Shown here one piece after another: positions 42,877-53,226 of a DNA stretch of 64,000 nucleotides. Positions within the stretch are counted from its first letter, which is position 1. Every line of letters starts with the position of its first letter. The translations under genes were made by a program, and so were the position numbers. Origin of the DNA: Shewanella waksmanii ATCC BAA-643 (GTDB taxonomy: Bacteria > Pseudomonadota > Gammaproteobacteria > Enterobacterales > Shewanellaceae); the NCBI RefSeq assembly GCF_000518805.1, contig NZ_JAEH01000008.1, forward strand, positions 88,901-152,900. The letters run 5' to 3'. The notes beneath the pieces were generated by a model. That model saw only the letters and a list, made by a program, of their open reading frames with translations, was not told the DNA's origin and searched no databases.

Positions 42877-43839
42877 TTATCGCTGAAACAGCTTGCCCGA
42901 TGGATGATTAGAACCATGAATTTGACCATGGCAGTTCATACAGCTTTGTCCGGCATTAAATGCATTAGGCGAGTTACCAAATACGGCGTTAGATGCGTGG
43001 CCATCAGAGGCGTGGCATTGCTGGCATAATTGCGGTGGTTTACTAATAAGCATGCCTTCATTCACGCTGCCGTGTGGATTGTGACAAGTGGCGCAGTTAT
43101 CAGTGACCGGAGAGTGTTCCCAAAGTTTTGGTCCGCGTTTTTCTGCATGGCAGCCATAGCAGTTTTCATTCACGCTCATTTGCTTAAGATTGGCATCGCT
43201 CATTGAACCGTGTGGATTATGGCAATCGCTACACACCATTTGTTGCCACTTAAGCGGGTGTGATGAGCGTTTGTGCATGTCGGCTTTTTGCTGAGTATGG
43301 CAAGTGGTACAAACTTTAACTTCTTGCGCTCTATCGGCGATGGGGTCGTGTCCAGTATGTACCGAGTGGCAATCGCTACAGGCAACGTCAGCGTTGTCAT
43401 GGTGATTTCCGCTCCATGCCATGCGCTCATCATCGTTATGACAGCTCATGCATACGCTATTCAGCTTTTGTGCTGGAACTGGGGAGTTAGCGCCAAAGGT
43501 GATCATGGGCTCTTTACCACCACGGTTATGTTTACCTTGTGGTCCATGGCAGGCTTCACATTGAAGGTCGGTCATGGGGGAGCCGGGCACATTCGGATTA
43601 CCGTGGACGCCATCAAAAAGTGCCATGACAGTTTCACTGCGACGGTGGCACATCAGACAGGAGTCAGCCCCTTTCGGTGAGTAATTTCCTTCAGCGAACT
43701 TCTGGTCGAGAATAGCTTCGACCTCTTTAGGGTCTTGATCATCCCACGGGGCGGCGGAAAGGTTTAAGCTAAATATCGAAATGATAACAAGGAGGCAAGC
43801 GTATGCCGCTCCTCTATTCCAAGTAGATTCCATTTTCAT
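42877..43839 (-). CDS. mtrD: MtrD, periplasmic decaheme cytochrome (MtrA paralogue)
   Basis: MtrD is the periplasmic electron carrier of the MtrDEF conduit. The ATG at 43839 (AGGA nine bases upstream) gives 320 residues; a GTG at 43845 would add two. It has a signal peptide ending near NLSAA and ten CxxCH motifs (CLMCH, CEACH, CMSCH, CSDCH, CTTCH, CSDCH, CYGCH, CATCH, CQQCH, CMNCH). It shares long stretches with MtrA, including [15 protein letters not shown], and the C-terminus [10 protein letters not shown]. It is the first gene of the cluster, divergent from feoA across a 396-base region with CRP and Fur-like sites. Confidence 0.95.
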   Translation of the reverse strand: MKMESTWNRGAAYACLLVIISIFSLNLSAAPWDDQDPKEVEAILDQKFAEGNYSPKGADSCLMCHRRSETVMALFDGVHGNPNVPGSPMTDLQCEACHGPQGKHNRGGKEPMITFGANSPVPAQKLNSVCMSCHNDDERMAWSGNHHDNADVACSDCHSVHTGHDPIADRAQEVKVCTTCHTQQKADMHKRSSHPLKWQQMVCSDCHNPHGSMSDANLKQMSVNENCYGCHAEKRGPKLWEHSPVTDNCATCHNPHGSVNEGMLISKPPQLCQQCHASDGHASNAVFGNSPNAFNAGQSCMNCHGQIHGSNHPSGKLFQR

Positions 43840-44000
43840 CGTCACACATCCTGAGCGCTCTAATACAGCTATTAATAGTTATGTTAGTAATTACATGAAT
43901 TACTAATCTCTAATAATAGATGACTTTTGTGATATAGGCGTACAAAAAATGTGTCATTTATGTTGCTAAATTCGTGACTTATAAAATGTATTTTTAAAAG

Positions 44001-44016
44001 TGTGATATTGATCACG
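44001..44016. promoter_or_regulatory. CRP-binding site between mtrD and feoA
   Basis: TGTGA-TATTGA-TCACG matches TGTGA-N6-TCACA at nine of ten positions. It is 162-177 bases upstream of mtrD and about 220 bases upstream of feoA. Shewanella CRP is known to control anaerobic respiratory genes including mtr/omc genes. Confidence 0.75.
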
Positions 44017-44045
44017 TTAGGAAAATAAGCTTAGTGTTTTTAAAT

Positions 44046-44064
44046 GATAATCGAAATCATTTGC
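44046..44064. promoter_or_regulatory. Fur box upstream of feoA
   Basis: GATAATCGAAATCATTTGC matches 14 of 19 positions of the Fur consensus, with GATAAT and ATCATT intact. It lies about 170 bases upstream of feoA. Confidence 0.65.
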
Positions 44065-44115
44065 AATAAATATTTTACTGTTTGGGAGTTATGTCACACA
44101 ATACAGAACACAATT

Positions 44116-44134
44116 GAAAACTATTATTATTTGC
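44116..44134. promoter_or_regulatory. second Fur-like box upstream of feoA
   Basis: GAAAACTATTATTATTTGC, read on the minus strand, matches 13 of 19 Fur consensus positions. It lies about 100 bases upstream of feoA and 52 bases from the first box. Confidence 0.4.
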
Positions 44135-44235
44135 AGTTGTAAAAGTTGATCTAGGTAAAGTTATTCAGACAGAAGCTTAGTTAAAATCGGCTTAAAGCTG
44201 AACTTAGTATGCCTTTATAAAGGTAAAAGGGAACC

Positions 44236-44475
44236 ATGAAATTAAGTGAACTGAAACCGGGTGATAGTGCGAAAATTTCCCAAGTCGGTCATATCGAATT
44301 ACCTGCCGTTGTAAAACGTAAACTCTTATCGATGGGCATCACCCCAAACACTTCCTTTACTATGATACGCAGAGCACCGATGGGCTCAGGTATGGAGCTA
44401 GCCATTCGGGGAAGTAAATTATGTATGCGTCAAGAACTCGCTGAAGTCATAGAGGTAGAGGTTGCTCATGTCTAA
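44236..44475 (+). CDS. feoA: FeoA, ferrous iron transport accessory protein
   Basis: The 79-residue cytosolic protein has an SH3-like FeoA domain: KLSELKPGDSAKISQVG, then LPAVVKRKLLSMGITPNT and GSGMELAIRGSKLCMRQELAEVIEVE. It assists FeoB in Fe(II) uptake. Its TAA overlaps the feoB start (ATGTCTAA), so the pair is translationally coupled. AAAGGGAACC precedes the ATG. Fur boxes upstream suggest repression by iron. Confidence 0.94.
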   Translation: MKLSELKPGDSAKISQVGHIELPAVVKRKLLSMGITPNTSFTMIRRAPMGSGMELAIRGSKLCMRQELAEVIEVEVAHV

Positions 44476-46759
44476 ACAATTTCATTGCGTAACCGTTGGT
44501 AATCCTAATGCGGGGAAATCAACCTTATTTAACGCGCTTACCGGGGCTAACCAGCAAGTCGGTAACTGGTCAGGTGTGACCGTAGAAAAGAAAACTGGCC
44601 AATTTACTCTCAATAATACTGATGTTCAGCTTACTGATTTACCAGGAATTTATGATTTGCTGCCCGCTGGGAATAGTTGCGATTGTTCATTAGATGAGCA
44701 AATTGCGCAGCTGTATCTCGCAGAGCAGAAAATTGATGGCATCATCAACCTAATTGATGCTACCAATATTGAACGCCATTTATACCTAACTGTGCAGCTT
44801 CGAGAGATGGGTATCCCAATGGTTGTGGTGGTCAATAAAATTGATGCCGCGAAAGAGCACGGTATCGAAATTGATACGCAAAAAATGGCTGAGCAACTTG
44901 GTTGCCCAGTGATTGCAGTATGTTCTCATGTAGCTGATGATATCGAGAAAATAAAATCTCAATTCGTTGACCTTTTAGCGGGTAAAGTGTCTGAAGAGGC
45001 CTTAGTGCTAAATTATGACGCTGAAATTGAGCAAAGTATTCGTGCTTTGTTTGAAAGGGATAGCGGCCTCAGTCGTGGCCGTGCATTGGCGATGTTAGGC
45101 AACGGTCTTGGCTGCGGCCAGTGCCAGAATGGTCAATTGCTTAATGAAGTTAAACAATGCACTGAACACCTCTCTGACCAAGGCAAAGATATTGAAATTA
45201 TGGTCGCCACTACGCGATTTGATTTCGTGCAAAAAGTGTATAACGGTGCGGTGACAAATGGCGACGTTGAAACTGTCAGCGACCGATTGGATAAAGTGAT
45301 TCTTCACCCATTAGCTGGTGTGCCTATCTTCCTATTTGTCATGTACTTAATGTTCATGTTCAGTATTAATGTGGGTAGTGCATTTATTGATTTCTTTGAC
45401 ATTGCAGCCGGGGCCATTTTTGTTGATCACTTTGGCGCACTGATGTCGAGTATGGGCTCGCCTGATTGGCTGGTGACTATTGTTGCTGGTGGTATTGGCC
45501 AAGGTATCCAAACCGTTGCGACATTTATTCCCGTTATTGCCGCACTATTTTTGGCGCTTTCTGTACTTGAAAGCTCGGGTTATATGGCTCGCGCGGCCTT
45601 TGTGGTTGATGGCTTGATGCGCCGTATTGGCCTACCGGGTAAGTCTTTTGTGCCGATGATTGTGGGTTTTGGCTGTTCAGTTCCAGCGATTATGGCAACC
45701 CGTACCCTAGGCAGCGAGCGGGAACGTATCGTGACTGGCATGATGGCGCCTTTCATGTCTTGTGGCGCACGTTTACCGGTTTATGCATTATTTGCAGCAG
45801 CCTTTTTCCCTGAGTCGGGGCAAAACTTAGTCTTCCTGCTTTATATCATCGGCGTATTTGCCGCGATTGGAACCGGTTTATTGCTTCGCAGCACAATTCT
45901 ACCGGGTACCAGTAGTGCTGTAGTGATGGAGCTACCTAGCTACGAAAAACCAAAATTTAAAGCGGTTATGGGTCGTACTGGCAAGCGCACTAAGAGCTTC
46001 ATTATGGGCGCAGGTAAAACGATTGTTATTGTGGTCACGCTGCTTAACTTTGTAAATGCGATTGGTGTTGACGGCAGCTTTGGTCATGAAGACAGTTCAG
46101 AGTCGGTATTGAGTGTAGCCAGTCAAAAAGTGACTCCGCTGTTTGCACCTATGGGTGTTGAGCAAGAGAACTGGCCGGCCACTGTGGGTATTATTACCGG
46201 GATTTTTGCTAAAGAAGCCGTTGTGGGTACCTTAAATAGCTTGTACTCATCTGCAGCGGGTGACGATGAAGAGTTAGCGCCATTAAGCGAGACCTTTGCT
46301 GAAGCTTGGGCGACAATTCCTGAAAACCTACTAGGAATTGCACCAGAAGATCCGCTGTCATTAGATGTGGGTGATATTGAAGATGTGGCAGCAGCCTCTG
46401 AAGAGCTAGAAGTTGATACCTCTACATTTGGTGCATTACAAGCCGGATTTGGCGGGATTGCAGCAGCGTTTGCTTACCTGTTATTTGTCTTGCTTTATAC
46501 ACCATGTGTTGCAGCAATGGGGGCTTTAGTCGGCGAGTTTGGTTCTCGCTGGGCGGCATTTGCCGGAGTGTGGACTTTTGCGCTTGCATACGGTACGGCG
46601 ACGGTATTTTATCAAGTAGCCACCTTTGCGGCTCATCCGGTTCAGTCCAGTATGTGGATTGGCTTCTTTAGCGGGGCATTGATTGCCTTCTACCTATGGT
46701 TGAAACGCAAAGCTAAGCGCGATGAGTTGATTATCCCTAATGTGCGGGTCATTAGTTAG
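44468..46759 (+). CDS. feoB: FeoB, ferrous iron transporter with G domain
   Basis: The 763-residue inner-membrane transporter imports Fe(II). The ATG at 44468 overlaps feoA by eight bases; an upstream in-frame TTG is less likely. The N-terminal GTPase domain has G1 GNPNAGKST (residues 11-19), G3 DLPGIYDL and G4 NKID. It is followed by a GDI-like helical domain with an unusual GCGQCQNGQ stretch and then about eleven helices with paired Gate motifs (RAAFVVDGLMRRIGLPGKSF and GTLNSLYSS). No feoC follows; a strong terminator is next. It lies beside the mtr cluster, whose Fe(III) reduction supplies its substrate. Confidence 0.96.
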   Translation: MSKQFHCVTVGNPNAGKSTLFNALTGANQQVGNWSGVTVEKKTGQFTLNNTDVQLTDLPGIYDLLPAGNSCDCSLDEQIAQLYLAEQKIDGIINLIDATNIERHLYLTVQLREMGIPMVVVVNKIDAAKEHGIEIDTQKMAEQLGCPVIAVCSHVADDIEKIKSQFVDLLAGKVSEEALVLNYDAEIEQSIRALFERDSGLSRGRALAMLGNGLGCGQCQNGQLLNEVKQCTEHLSDQGKDIEIMVATTRFDFVQKVYNGAVTNGDVETVSDRLDKVILHPLAGVPIFLFVMYLMFMFSINVGSAFIDFFDIAAGAIFVDHFGALMSSMGSPDWLVTIVAGGIGQGIQTVATFIPVIAALFLALSVLESSGYMARAAFVVDGLMRRIGLPGKSFVPMIVGFGCSVPAIMATRTLGSERERIVTGMMAPFMSCGARLPVYALFAAAFFPESGQNLVFLLYIIGVFAAIGTGLLLRSTILPGTSSAVVMELPSYEKPKFKAVMGRTGKRTKSFIMGAGKTIVIVVTLLNFVNAIGVDGSFGHEDSSESVLSVASQKVTPLFAPMGVEQENWPATVGIITGIFAKEAVVGTLNSLYSSAAGDDEELAPLSETFAEAWATIPENLLGIAPEDPLSLDVGDIEDVAAASEELEVDTSTFGALQAGFGGIAAAFAYLLFVLLYTPCVAAMGALVGEFGSRWAAFAGVWTFALAYGTATVFYQVATFAAHPVQSSMWIGFFSGALIAFYLWLKRKAKRDELIIPNVRVIS

Positions 46760-46785
46760 CTCAACAGCAGTAGTTAAATAGCCTC

Positions 46786-46821
46786 AAACTAAGCAGCGAT
46801 TCGTCGCTGCTTAGTTTTTTT
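46786..46821 (+). terminator. terminator of feoAB
   Basis: A 14-base stem (46786-46799) with a TTCG loop is followed by a run of T. It is 27 bases beyond the feoB stop. Confidence 0.92.
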
Positions 46822-46958
46822 ATCATTTTGTCATGAAATTTTGCGTCATAGACATTGTATCGGATGGCGATCTGTAGGAATATGCAGGTTTACTCTATTT
46901 TCACCCTGATAGCCCTCCCGCTATTGGGGATTTAGCAAAGTTGGCAAAGAGGAATTCC

Positions 46959-48626
46959 ATGAGTCATATGGACACTGAAGTACGTCCTAGCAACTTCATT
47001 CGTAACATTATCGATGAAGACATCGCAGCGGGTAAGCACGCGACCGTGCATACGCGTTTTCCACCTGAGCCTAATGGCTATCTGCACATAGGACATGCTA
47101 AATCGATCTGCTTGAACTTTGGATTGGCGCAAGACTATAAAGGTTTATGTAACCTTCGTTTTGACGATACCAATCCTGAAAAGGAAGATATCGACTACGT
47201 CAACTCGATTCAAGAAGATGTGAAATGGCTTGGGTTCAACTGGGATGGCGATATTTGCTATTCATCGAATTATTTTGATCGCTTGCACGGCTATGCTGTG
47301 GAGTTGATTGAAAAAGGCTTAGCGTATGTTTGCTTCCTTAATGGTGAGCAAACCCGTGAATACCGCGGAACATTAAAAGAGCCAGGAAAAGACAGTCCTT
47401 ATCGCGACACAAGCGTTGAGGAGAACTTGGCGCTGTTTGACAAAATGCGTAAAGGCGAGTTCAAAGAGGGCGAATGCTCGCTACGTGCAAAAGTAGATAT
47501 GGCATCGCCATTTATGTGCATGCGCGATCCAATTATCTATCGCATTCGCTTCGCTCACCATCACCAAACTGGTGATAAGTGGTGCATTTACCCAATGTAT
47601 GATTTTACTCATTGCATCTCAGATGCGATTGAGAATATCAGCCACTCACTGTGTACATTAGAGTTCCAAGATAACCGTCGCATTTATGATTGGATCCTTG
47701 ATCATCTTGATGATTTTCAAGCACCAAACCGCACGCGTCAGTATGAGTTTTCGCGCTTAAATCTTGAATACACCTTGATGTCTAAGCGTAAGCTTAATGA
47801 TTTAGTAGTGCGAGGTTTAGTTGCAGGTTGGAACGACCCTCGTATGCCAACGATTGCCGGCTTACGTCGCCGCGGCTATACACCTGCATCTATCAGAGAG
47901 TTCTGTTTGCGTATTGGTGTCACCAAGCAAGAGAACATGGTTGAAGTGGCTATGCTTGATGCTTGTATCCGTGAAGAGCTCAATGATAATGCACCGCGCG
48001 CAATGGCAGTAATTGATCCGATTAAGGTTATCATTGAAAACTATGCCGAAGGCGAGGTCGAAACCATCTATGCCCCTATGCACCCATCTATAGAAGAGAT
48101 GGGCAAGCGTGAATTAGCGTTTGGTCGAGAGCTCTATATCGATGCGGCTGATTTTCGCGAAGAGGCGAATAAGAAGTACAAGCGTCTTGTACAAGGTAAA
48201 GAAGTTCGCCTGCGTAATGCTTATGTCATTAAAGCAGAGCGTTGTGATAAAGATGCGGACGGTAATGTCACCACGATTTATTGCACCTATGACAAAGATA
48301 CTTTAGGTAAAAACCCTGCCGATGGTCGTAAGGTCAAAGGTGTGATCCATTGGGTTGAAGCGAGTACGGCCAAAGTCGCAGAGTTCCGTTTGTATGACAA
48401 ACTGTTTATAGATACTAATCCAGCTGCAGCTGAAACTGTTGATGAAGTGTTGAACCCTGAATCATTGGTGGTCAAACACGGTGTTGTAGAGGCTAACCTG
48501 GTTAATGCAGAAGCAGAAAAAGCTTATCAGTTTGAGCGTGAAGGCTATTTCTGTGCCGACAATGTAGATTCTACAGCTGATAACTTAGTGTTTAATTTAA
48601 CAGTGGCGTTACGCGACTCTAAATAG
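46959..48626 (+). CDS. glnS: glutaminyl-tRNA synthetase
   Basis: The 555-residue enzyme charges tRNA-Gln with glutamine. The class I signature HIGH is in [10 protein letters not shown] and the KMSKS loop is LMSKRKL. The start is the ATG at 46959 with AGAGGA before it; an upstream in-frame TTG at 46941 gives a non-conserved extension. The length matches E. coli GlnRS (554). The C-terminal anticodon-binding barrels include [14 protein letters not shown] bidirectional terminator separates it from the convergent Yip1-family gene. Confidence 0.97.
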   Translation: MSHMDTEVRPSNFIRNIIDEDIAAGKHATVHTRFPPEPNGYLHIGHAKSICLNFGLAQDYKGLCNLRFDDTNPEKEDIDYVNSIQEDVKWLGFNWDGDICYSSNYFDRLHGYAVELIEKGLAYVCFLNGEQTREYRGTLKEPGKDSPYRDTSVEENLALFDKMRKGEFKEGECSLRAKVDMASPFMCMRDPIIYRIRFAHHHQTGDKWCIYPMYDFTHCISDAIENISHSLCTLEFQDNRRIYDWILDHLDDFQAPNRTRQYEFSRLNLEYTLMSKRKLNDLVVRGLVAGWNDPRMPTIAGLRRRGYTPASIREFCLRIGVTKQENMVEVAMLDACIREELNDNAPRAMAVIDPIKVIIENYAEGEVETIYAPMHPSIEEMGKRELAFGRELYIDAADFREEANKKYKRLVQGKEVRLRNAYVIKAERCDKDADGNVTTIYCTYDKDTLGKNPADGRKVKGVIHWVEASTAKVAEFRLYDKLFIDTNPAAAETVDEVLNPESLVVKHGVVEANLVNAEAEKAYQFEREGYFCADNVDSTADNLVFNLTVALRDSK

Positions 48627-48651
48627 CATTTAAACCTGATGCTGTGGTACT

Positions 48652-48680
48652 AAAAAAGGCGCTAATTAAGCGCCTTTTTT
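48652..48680. terminator. bidirectional terminator between glnS and the Yip1-family gene
   Basis: AAAAAGGCGC-TAATTAA-GCGCCTTTTTT serves both convergent genes. Confidence 0.9.
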
Positions 48681-48694
48681 GTTGCTGGGAGAGC

Positions 48695-49291
48695 TTATTG
48701 ATACATTGGGCCAAAGCCCATGCTCCATAAGATCACACTAGATGCCATTAAGGCTACCAGTAATACCAGTCCGGCTGTCACAACTGAGCTAGCATAAATG
48801 AAGCCTTTCTCTTCTGGTATATTCATGATTATCGGCACCCCCGTATAAAGCAGGTAAACCGAGTACGCCAAGCCTGCTAGGCCAACGACCATAATAAACC
48901 AAAGCGATGGGTACAAAGCGGCAAAGCCGACCATAAATAGCGGTGTAGCTGTATAAGCTGCTAGTTCAAGTGCTTGGGTAAAGCTTGGATTTGCATCAAA
49001 GGTTTTTGCCATCCAAAAGGCGAGATAAGCTAGGCCAAATACACCGGCGATTAAGCCGAAGTACATGCCAACAGACATCATTGCTGCGCTGTTACCAGTT
49101 AAAAACAGTGGGTCTGAAACACCTAAGTCCCAGCCGAATTGTGTAGAAGCAAAATAAGTACAAATTGCAGGAATAAGCGCAATTAACAGGATATGACTGA
49201 GACTGCTCTTTACTGCTTCGTGATTTTGCTCAATAGTCTGCCACTCTTCTTTTGGATGAGTGTATAACCCCATTAAGTGATTTAATATCAT
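48695..49291 (-). CDS. Yip1-family inner-membrane protein
   Basis: The 198-residue protein has about five transmembrane helices and the start MILNHLMGLYTHPKEEWQTIE typical of bacterial Yip1 (PF04893) proteins. The hydrophobic segments include IALIPAICTYFAS, GLIAGVFGLAYLAFW and AGLVLLVALMASSVILW. Function in bacteria is unknown. It is convergent with glnS and divergent from miaE. Confidence 0.85.
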   Translation of the reverse strand: MILNHLMGLYTHPKEEWQTIEQNHEAVKSSLSHILLIALIPAICTYFASTQFGWDLGVSDPLFLTGNSAAMMSVGMYFGLIAGVFGLAYLAFWMAKTFDANPSFTQALELAAYTATPLFMVGFAALYPSLWFIMVVGLAGLAYSVYLLYTGVPIIMNIPEEKGFIYASSVVTAGLVLLVALMASSVILWSMGFGPMYQ

Positions 49292-49546
49292 TATTGTTAT
49301 CCTTGTTTAGCTTGATCTTGTGCTCGCCAAACTTCAGACGAACCTCTTTTGCCTTTTGGTCATGTCCCAAATAGACCAGTTAGGCTCCAATACAGTTACA
49401 AAATTGTTAACTGCTATGGTTTATTTATTGAACAAAAAATCACCCTAGTCAAGCTAACTTTGCCACCTAAGCACGGAATAATAGGTTTACAGCGAGAAAT
49501 GCTGGTAAAATACTCTACCAAATCAGCTTAATACCTTGGGTTTATC

Positions 49547-50314
49547 ATGCAGCAACTTTTAGCCCCTATCGAACAGTTTTTAGCCTGTTCGACCCCGGAT
49601 TCTTGGATAGAAAAGGCCAAGCAACCACAAAACCTCACCACCTTACTGATCGACCACTGTAATTGTGAGTTAAAGGCAGCCCAGACGGCCATGTTCTTGG
49701 TGCGTAAATACGCTGTCGACAAAGCCAGTGCTGAGCAGTTGTTGTTATGGGCTAAGCCATATGAGGATTTTGTGTATAAAAAGGAACGTAATATTGAGCG
49801 TTTTTTAAACCGGGATGTGAAAAAGAACGATTTAATTGGTGAGCTAACCTGCCGTACTGATTTTGCCCAAGGGCAAGACTTAGTGAATAAGATGGTGCGC
49901 TTAATCAAGGAGGAGTTTCACCACTTTGAGCAAGTCTTAGCGATTATGCACAGCCGAGGTATTGAATATGAAAATCGTCGTGCCGGTCGTTACGCTAAAG
50001 GGATGATGAAGCAAGTGCGCACATACGAACCCGCTGCGTTAATTGATAAGTTGATTGTCGGGGCATTTATTGAAGCTCGCTCTTGTGAACGGTTTGCTAA
50101 GCTTGCGCCACATCTGGATGATGAACTGAATCGGTTTTACGTATCGTTATTACGCTCAGAAGCACGCCATTATCAGGATTACTTAGCCTTAGCTAGCGAT
50201 ATTGCGCAGGATGATATTAGTGCGCGAGTGGCAGATTTTGCTGCGACAGAAGCCGCGCTAATTAGCAGTGAAGACAGTGATTTTCAATTCCACAGTGGTG
50301 CGCCGATCGCATAA
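49547..50314 (+). CDS. miaE: tRNA 2-methylthio-N6-isopentenyladenosine-37 hydroxylase
   Basis: The 255-residue ferritin-like diiron monooxygenase converts ms2i6A37 to ms2io6A37 in tRNA, using oxygen. Iron ligands are expected in LIDHCNCELKAAQ, EEFHHFEQVL, EARSCERF and SEARHYQDYL (about residues 37-50, 120-129, 166-173 and 204-213). MiaE occurs in Salmonella, Pseudomonas and Shewanella but not E. coli. It is convergent with lpxH, 35 bases away. Confidence 0.93.
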   Translation: MQQLLAPIEQFLACSTPDSWIEKAKQPQNLTTLLIDHCNCELKAAQTAMFLVRKYAVDKASAEQLLLWAKPYEDFVYKKERNIERFLNRDVKKNDLIGELTCRTDFAQGQDLVNKMVRLIKEEFHHFEQVLAIMHSRGIEYENRRAGRYAKGMMKQVRTYEPAALIDKLIVGAFIEARSCERFAKLAPHLDDELNRFYVSLLRSEARHYQDYLALASDIAQDDISARVADFAATEAALISSEDSDFQFHSGAPIA

Positions 50315-50349
50315 GATCGCAAGTATGTTCAAGTTAGCGCCGCGGTGCG

Positions 50350-51078
50350 CTATTTGCTTGCACAGTCCAAAGCCCCAGCAGTTAAGGCGATTCCAGTTGC
50401 TGAGACGCTCAATACGCTGCTTTGCTCATACCAGTCTCCAACAACAATACGCTGTTTGTGTTGTGTGAGTTGGTGAATAGCTGGTCGATGGGTATGGCCA
50501 TGGATCATGTTTATGCAGTGTGTGCTGGTGAGTAATTGATCAACCGCATCCGCTTCGACATCCATAATGGTGTAACTTTTATGCTGATTACTTTGCTGAC
50601 TCTTTTGTCTGAGTTTAGCGGCAATGTTAAGCCGTGTGGCACTGGGCAGTAGGCGATAAAGAAATTTAACCCAGGGCCAATTTCTAAAACGTCTAAAGCG
50701 CTGATAGCTCTTATCTAAAGTGCATAAACTGTCGCCATGTAATATCACGGTGGGGGTGCCATAGAGATTGATGACACTGACTTCTGGGAGTAGGGTCATA
50801 TTGGCGCGTTCAGCGAACGCTTTACCCAATAGGAAATCGCGATTGCCGTGGATAAAATAAACCGGGATGTGCTGACAACTTTGACTAATTTTATCAGCAA
50901 TGGCCAAAGCAAAAGGTTCTGCGATATCGTCACCCACCCAGACCTCAAACAGATCACCAATAATATACAGGGCTTCACACTCGCCCAATTGGGTATCGAG
51001 AAAGTGATAGAAAGCTTGGGTGATATCGGGGCGATCAGCACTTAAGTGCAGATCGCCAACAAACAAGGTTTGTTCCAC
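50350..51078 (-). CDS. lpxH: UDP-2,3-diacylglucosamine diphosphatase LpxH
   Basis: The 242-residue calcineurin-like phosphoesterase hydrolyses UDP-2,3-diacylglucosamine to lipid X in lipid A synthesis at the inner membrane. Metal-binding motifs are DLHL (residues about 8-11), [15 protein letters not shown] ([11 protein letters not shown]), HGDSLC and GHTHRP. The start is a GTG six bases after the ppiB stop, so the two genes are co-transcribed. Confidence 0.95.
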   Translation of the reverse strand: MEQTLFVGDLHLSADRPDITQAFYHFLDTQLGECEALYIIGDLFEVWVGDDIAEPFALAIADKISQSCQHIPVYFIHGNRDFLLGKAFAERANMTLLPEVSVINLYGTPTVILHGDSLCTLDKSYQRFRRFRNWPWVKFLYRLLPSATRLNIAAKLRQKSQQSNQHKSYTIMDVEADAVDQLLTSTHCINMIHGHTHRPAIHQLTQHKQRIVVGDWYEQSSVLSVSATGIALTAGALDCASK

Positions 51079-51084
51079 TCGCGG

Positions 51085-51579
51085 TTATTCAGCGATGATG
51101 GCTTTTTCAATAACAACAGCTTCAAGCGGGACATCTTGATGCATGCCACGGTTACCCGTGCTGACTGCTTTAATCTTATCGACGATGTCCATGCCCTCAG
51201 TCACCTTACCAAATACGCAGTAACCCCAACCTTGGCTGGTCTCTGACTTAAAGTCTAAGAACGTATTGTCGTTAATGTTGATGAAGAACTGAGCAGTGGC
51301 TGAATGTGGATCTGAAGTGCGTGCCATAGCAATAGTGCCTACTGCGTTTGAAAGGCCATTGTTTGCTTCGTTCTTAATGGTTTCCTTTGAGGTTTTTTGC
51401 ACCATATCTTCAGTGAATCCACCACCTTGAATCATAAAGCCATCGATTACACGGTGAAAAATTGTGCCATCATAAAAGCCTTCTTTAACGTAGCTTAGGA
51501 AGTTTTCAGCGGTGACTGGCGCATTTTCAGTATCAAGTTCTAGAACGATGTTACCGTGGTTAGTTTGCAGTGTGATCAT
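51085..51579 (-). CDS. ppiB: peptidyl-prolyl cis-trans isomerase B (cyclophilin)
   Basis: The 164-residue cyclophilin lacks a signal peptide and is cytosolic. It has [15 protein letters not shown], the catalytic Arg and Phe region, and [11 protein letters not shown]. The ATG at 51579 gives the same length as E. coli PpiB; an ATG at 51597 would add six residues. It is the first gene of the ppiB-lpxH pair, divergent from cysS. Confidence 0.95.
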   Translation of the reverse strand: MITLQTNHGNIVLELDTENAPVTAENFLSYVKEGFYDGTIFHRVIDGFMIQGGGFTEDMVQKTSKETIKNEANNGLSNAVGTIAMARTSDPHSATAQFFININDNTFLDFKSETSQGWGYCVFGKVTEGMDIVDKIKAVSTGNRGMHQDVPLEAVVIEKAIIAE

Positions 51580-51827
51580 GTTTTTAATTCTCAACATAGT
51601 TTGTCTTTCAAGATAGCTGGCGATTTTAGCCTAAATGATTAGTAGCATAAAGCGCTAACTGGCATTCATATCGCCGCAGTTGCTTTAGAAGCGGCAAGAA
51701 TATTTTTATAAAGCCTGTGAACTAAGGTAAAAAACGCGTACATGTTGGCTGTATCCGCTGGAAGCGGCTGATTTCAGGTGATAGACTGAAGTTCTTTTTT
51801 ATCAATGCAAAACAATAGAGAACGTCA

Positions 51828-53207
51828 ATGTTGAAGATATACAACAGTCTTACCCGCCAAAAAGAGCAATTTAAACCATTACAGCCAGGAAAAGTTGGCA
51901 TGTATGTGTGCGGGGTAACCATATATGACTTGTGTCATATCGGTCATGGACGCACTTTTGTATCTTTTGACATGATAGTTCGTTATTTGCGTTATCGTGG
52001 TTATGAAGTTAACTTTCAGCGCAATATCACCGATGTCGATGATAAAATTATCAAGCGTGCTGCTGAAAATAATGAATCATGTGAAGCATTAACAGAGCGC
52101 CTTATTGGTGAAATGCATGCAGATTTTGATGCCTTGAGCATGAAGCGTCCTGATTTTGAACCTCGTGCAACGCTACATATTCCTGAAATCATCGAGATGG
52201 TGGAGCTGTTGATTGCACGTGATCACGCCTATGTTGCCGCCGATGGTGATGTACTCTTTAGCGTGGCTTCATTCCCAGAATATGGTCAGCTATCAGGTCA
52301 AAACCTTGATCAACTACAGGCGGGTGCCCGCGTTGAGGTTGATGAAAATAAACGTGACCCAATGGATTTTGTGCTTTGGAAAATGTCAAAGCCGGGTGAG
52401 CCTACTTGGGATTCGCCTTGGGGACCGGGCCGCCCTGGCTGGCATATTGAATGTTCAGCAATGAACTCAAAGCACTTAGGCCAGCATTTTGATATTCATG
52501 GTGGCGGCTCTGATCTGCAGTTCCCGCACCATGAAAATGAAATTGCCCAGTCTTGCTGCGCCCATGACACCCCGTATGTTAACTATTGGATGCATACAGG
52601 CATGGTGATGGTCGACAAAGAGAAAATGTCCAAGTCATTGAATAACTTTTTCACCATTCGTGACGTGTTAGGTCATTACGATGCCGCGACTGTACGCTAC
52701 TTTTTGTTGTCTGGGCACTATCGGAGCCAATTGAACTATTCTGAAGACAACCTAAAACAAGCCAAGTCAGCACTAGAGCGATTATATACGGCACTGAAGG
52801 GGCTTGACCTTACTGTTGCAGCTGCGCCCGCTGAAGCTTTTGTGTCTAAGTTTACTCAGGCCATGGATGATGACTTCAACACGCCGGAAGCCTATTCTGT
52901 GCTATTTGATATGGTACGAGAAATTAACCGCCTTAAAGTGGATGACTTAGCCAGTGCTTCGGCTCTTGGCGTTGCGTTAAAGCAACTTGCTGACGTGTTA
53001 GGCATATTAGACCAAGAAGTTGACGCGTTCTTTAAAGGCGAGGGCAGTGACGATGAAGTGGCTCAGATTGAAGCACTGATTGCAGAACGTAACCGAGCAC
53101 GCGCCGAGAAAGATTGGCCAGCCGCGGATGTGGCTAGAGATGGTCTTAACGCATTGGGTGTGGTACTGGAAGATGGCCCAGAGGGCACCACTTGGCGTAA
53201 GAAGTAG
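51828..53207 (+). CDS. cysS: cysteinyl-tRNA synthetase
   Basis: The 459-residue class I synthetase has HIGH (HIGHGRTF, residues about 37-44), zinc ligands including Cys28 and the Cys-His pair in HIECSAMN and HHENEIAQS, and the KMSKS motif (EKMSKSLN, about 266-273). The length matches E. coli. A bidirectional terminator separates it from folD. Confidence 0.97.
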   Translation: MLKIYNSLTRQKEQFKPLQPGKVGMYVCGVTIYDLCHIGHGRTFVSFDMIVRYLRYRGYEVNFQRNITDVDDKIIKRAAENNESCEALTERLIGEMHADFDALSMKRPDFEPRATLHIPEIIEMVELLIARDHAYVAADGDVLFSVASFPEYGQLSGQNLDQLQAGARVEVDENKRDPMDFVLWKMSKPGEPTWDSPWGPGRPGWHIECSAMNSKHLGQHFDIHGGGSDLQFPHHENEIAQSCCAHDTPYVNYWMHTGMVMVDKEKMSKSLNNFFTIRDVLGHYDAATVRYFLLSGHYRSQLNYSEDNLKQAKSALERLYTALKGLDLTVAAAPAEAFVSKFTQAMDDDFNTPEAYSVLFDMVREINRLKVDDLASASALGVALKQLADVLGILDQEVDAFFKGEGSDDEVAQIEALIAERNRARAEKDWPAADVARDGLNALGVVLEDGPEGTTWRKK

Positions 53208-53226
53208 TGACGCGAAATGTAAACAA

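Larger units (their letters stand above)
43840..44235. other. mtrD/feoA divergent intergenic region
   Basis: This A/T-rich region must hold the promoters of the mtr cluster (leftward) and feoAB (rightward). It contains a near-consensus CRP site (44001-44016) and two Fur-like boxes (44046-44064, 44116-44134), so the two operons are probably co-regulated. Confidence 0.8.
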
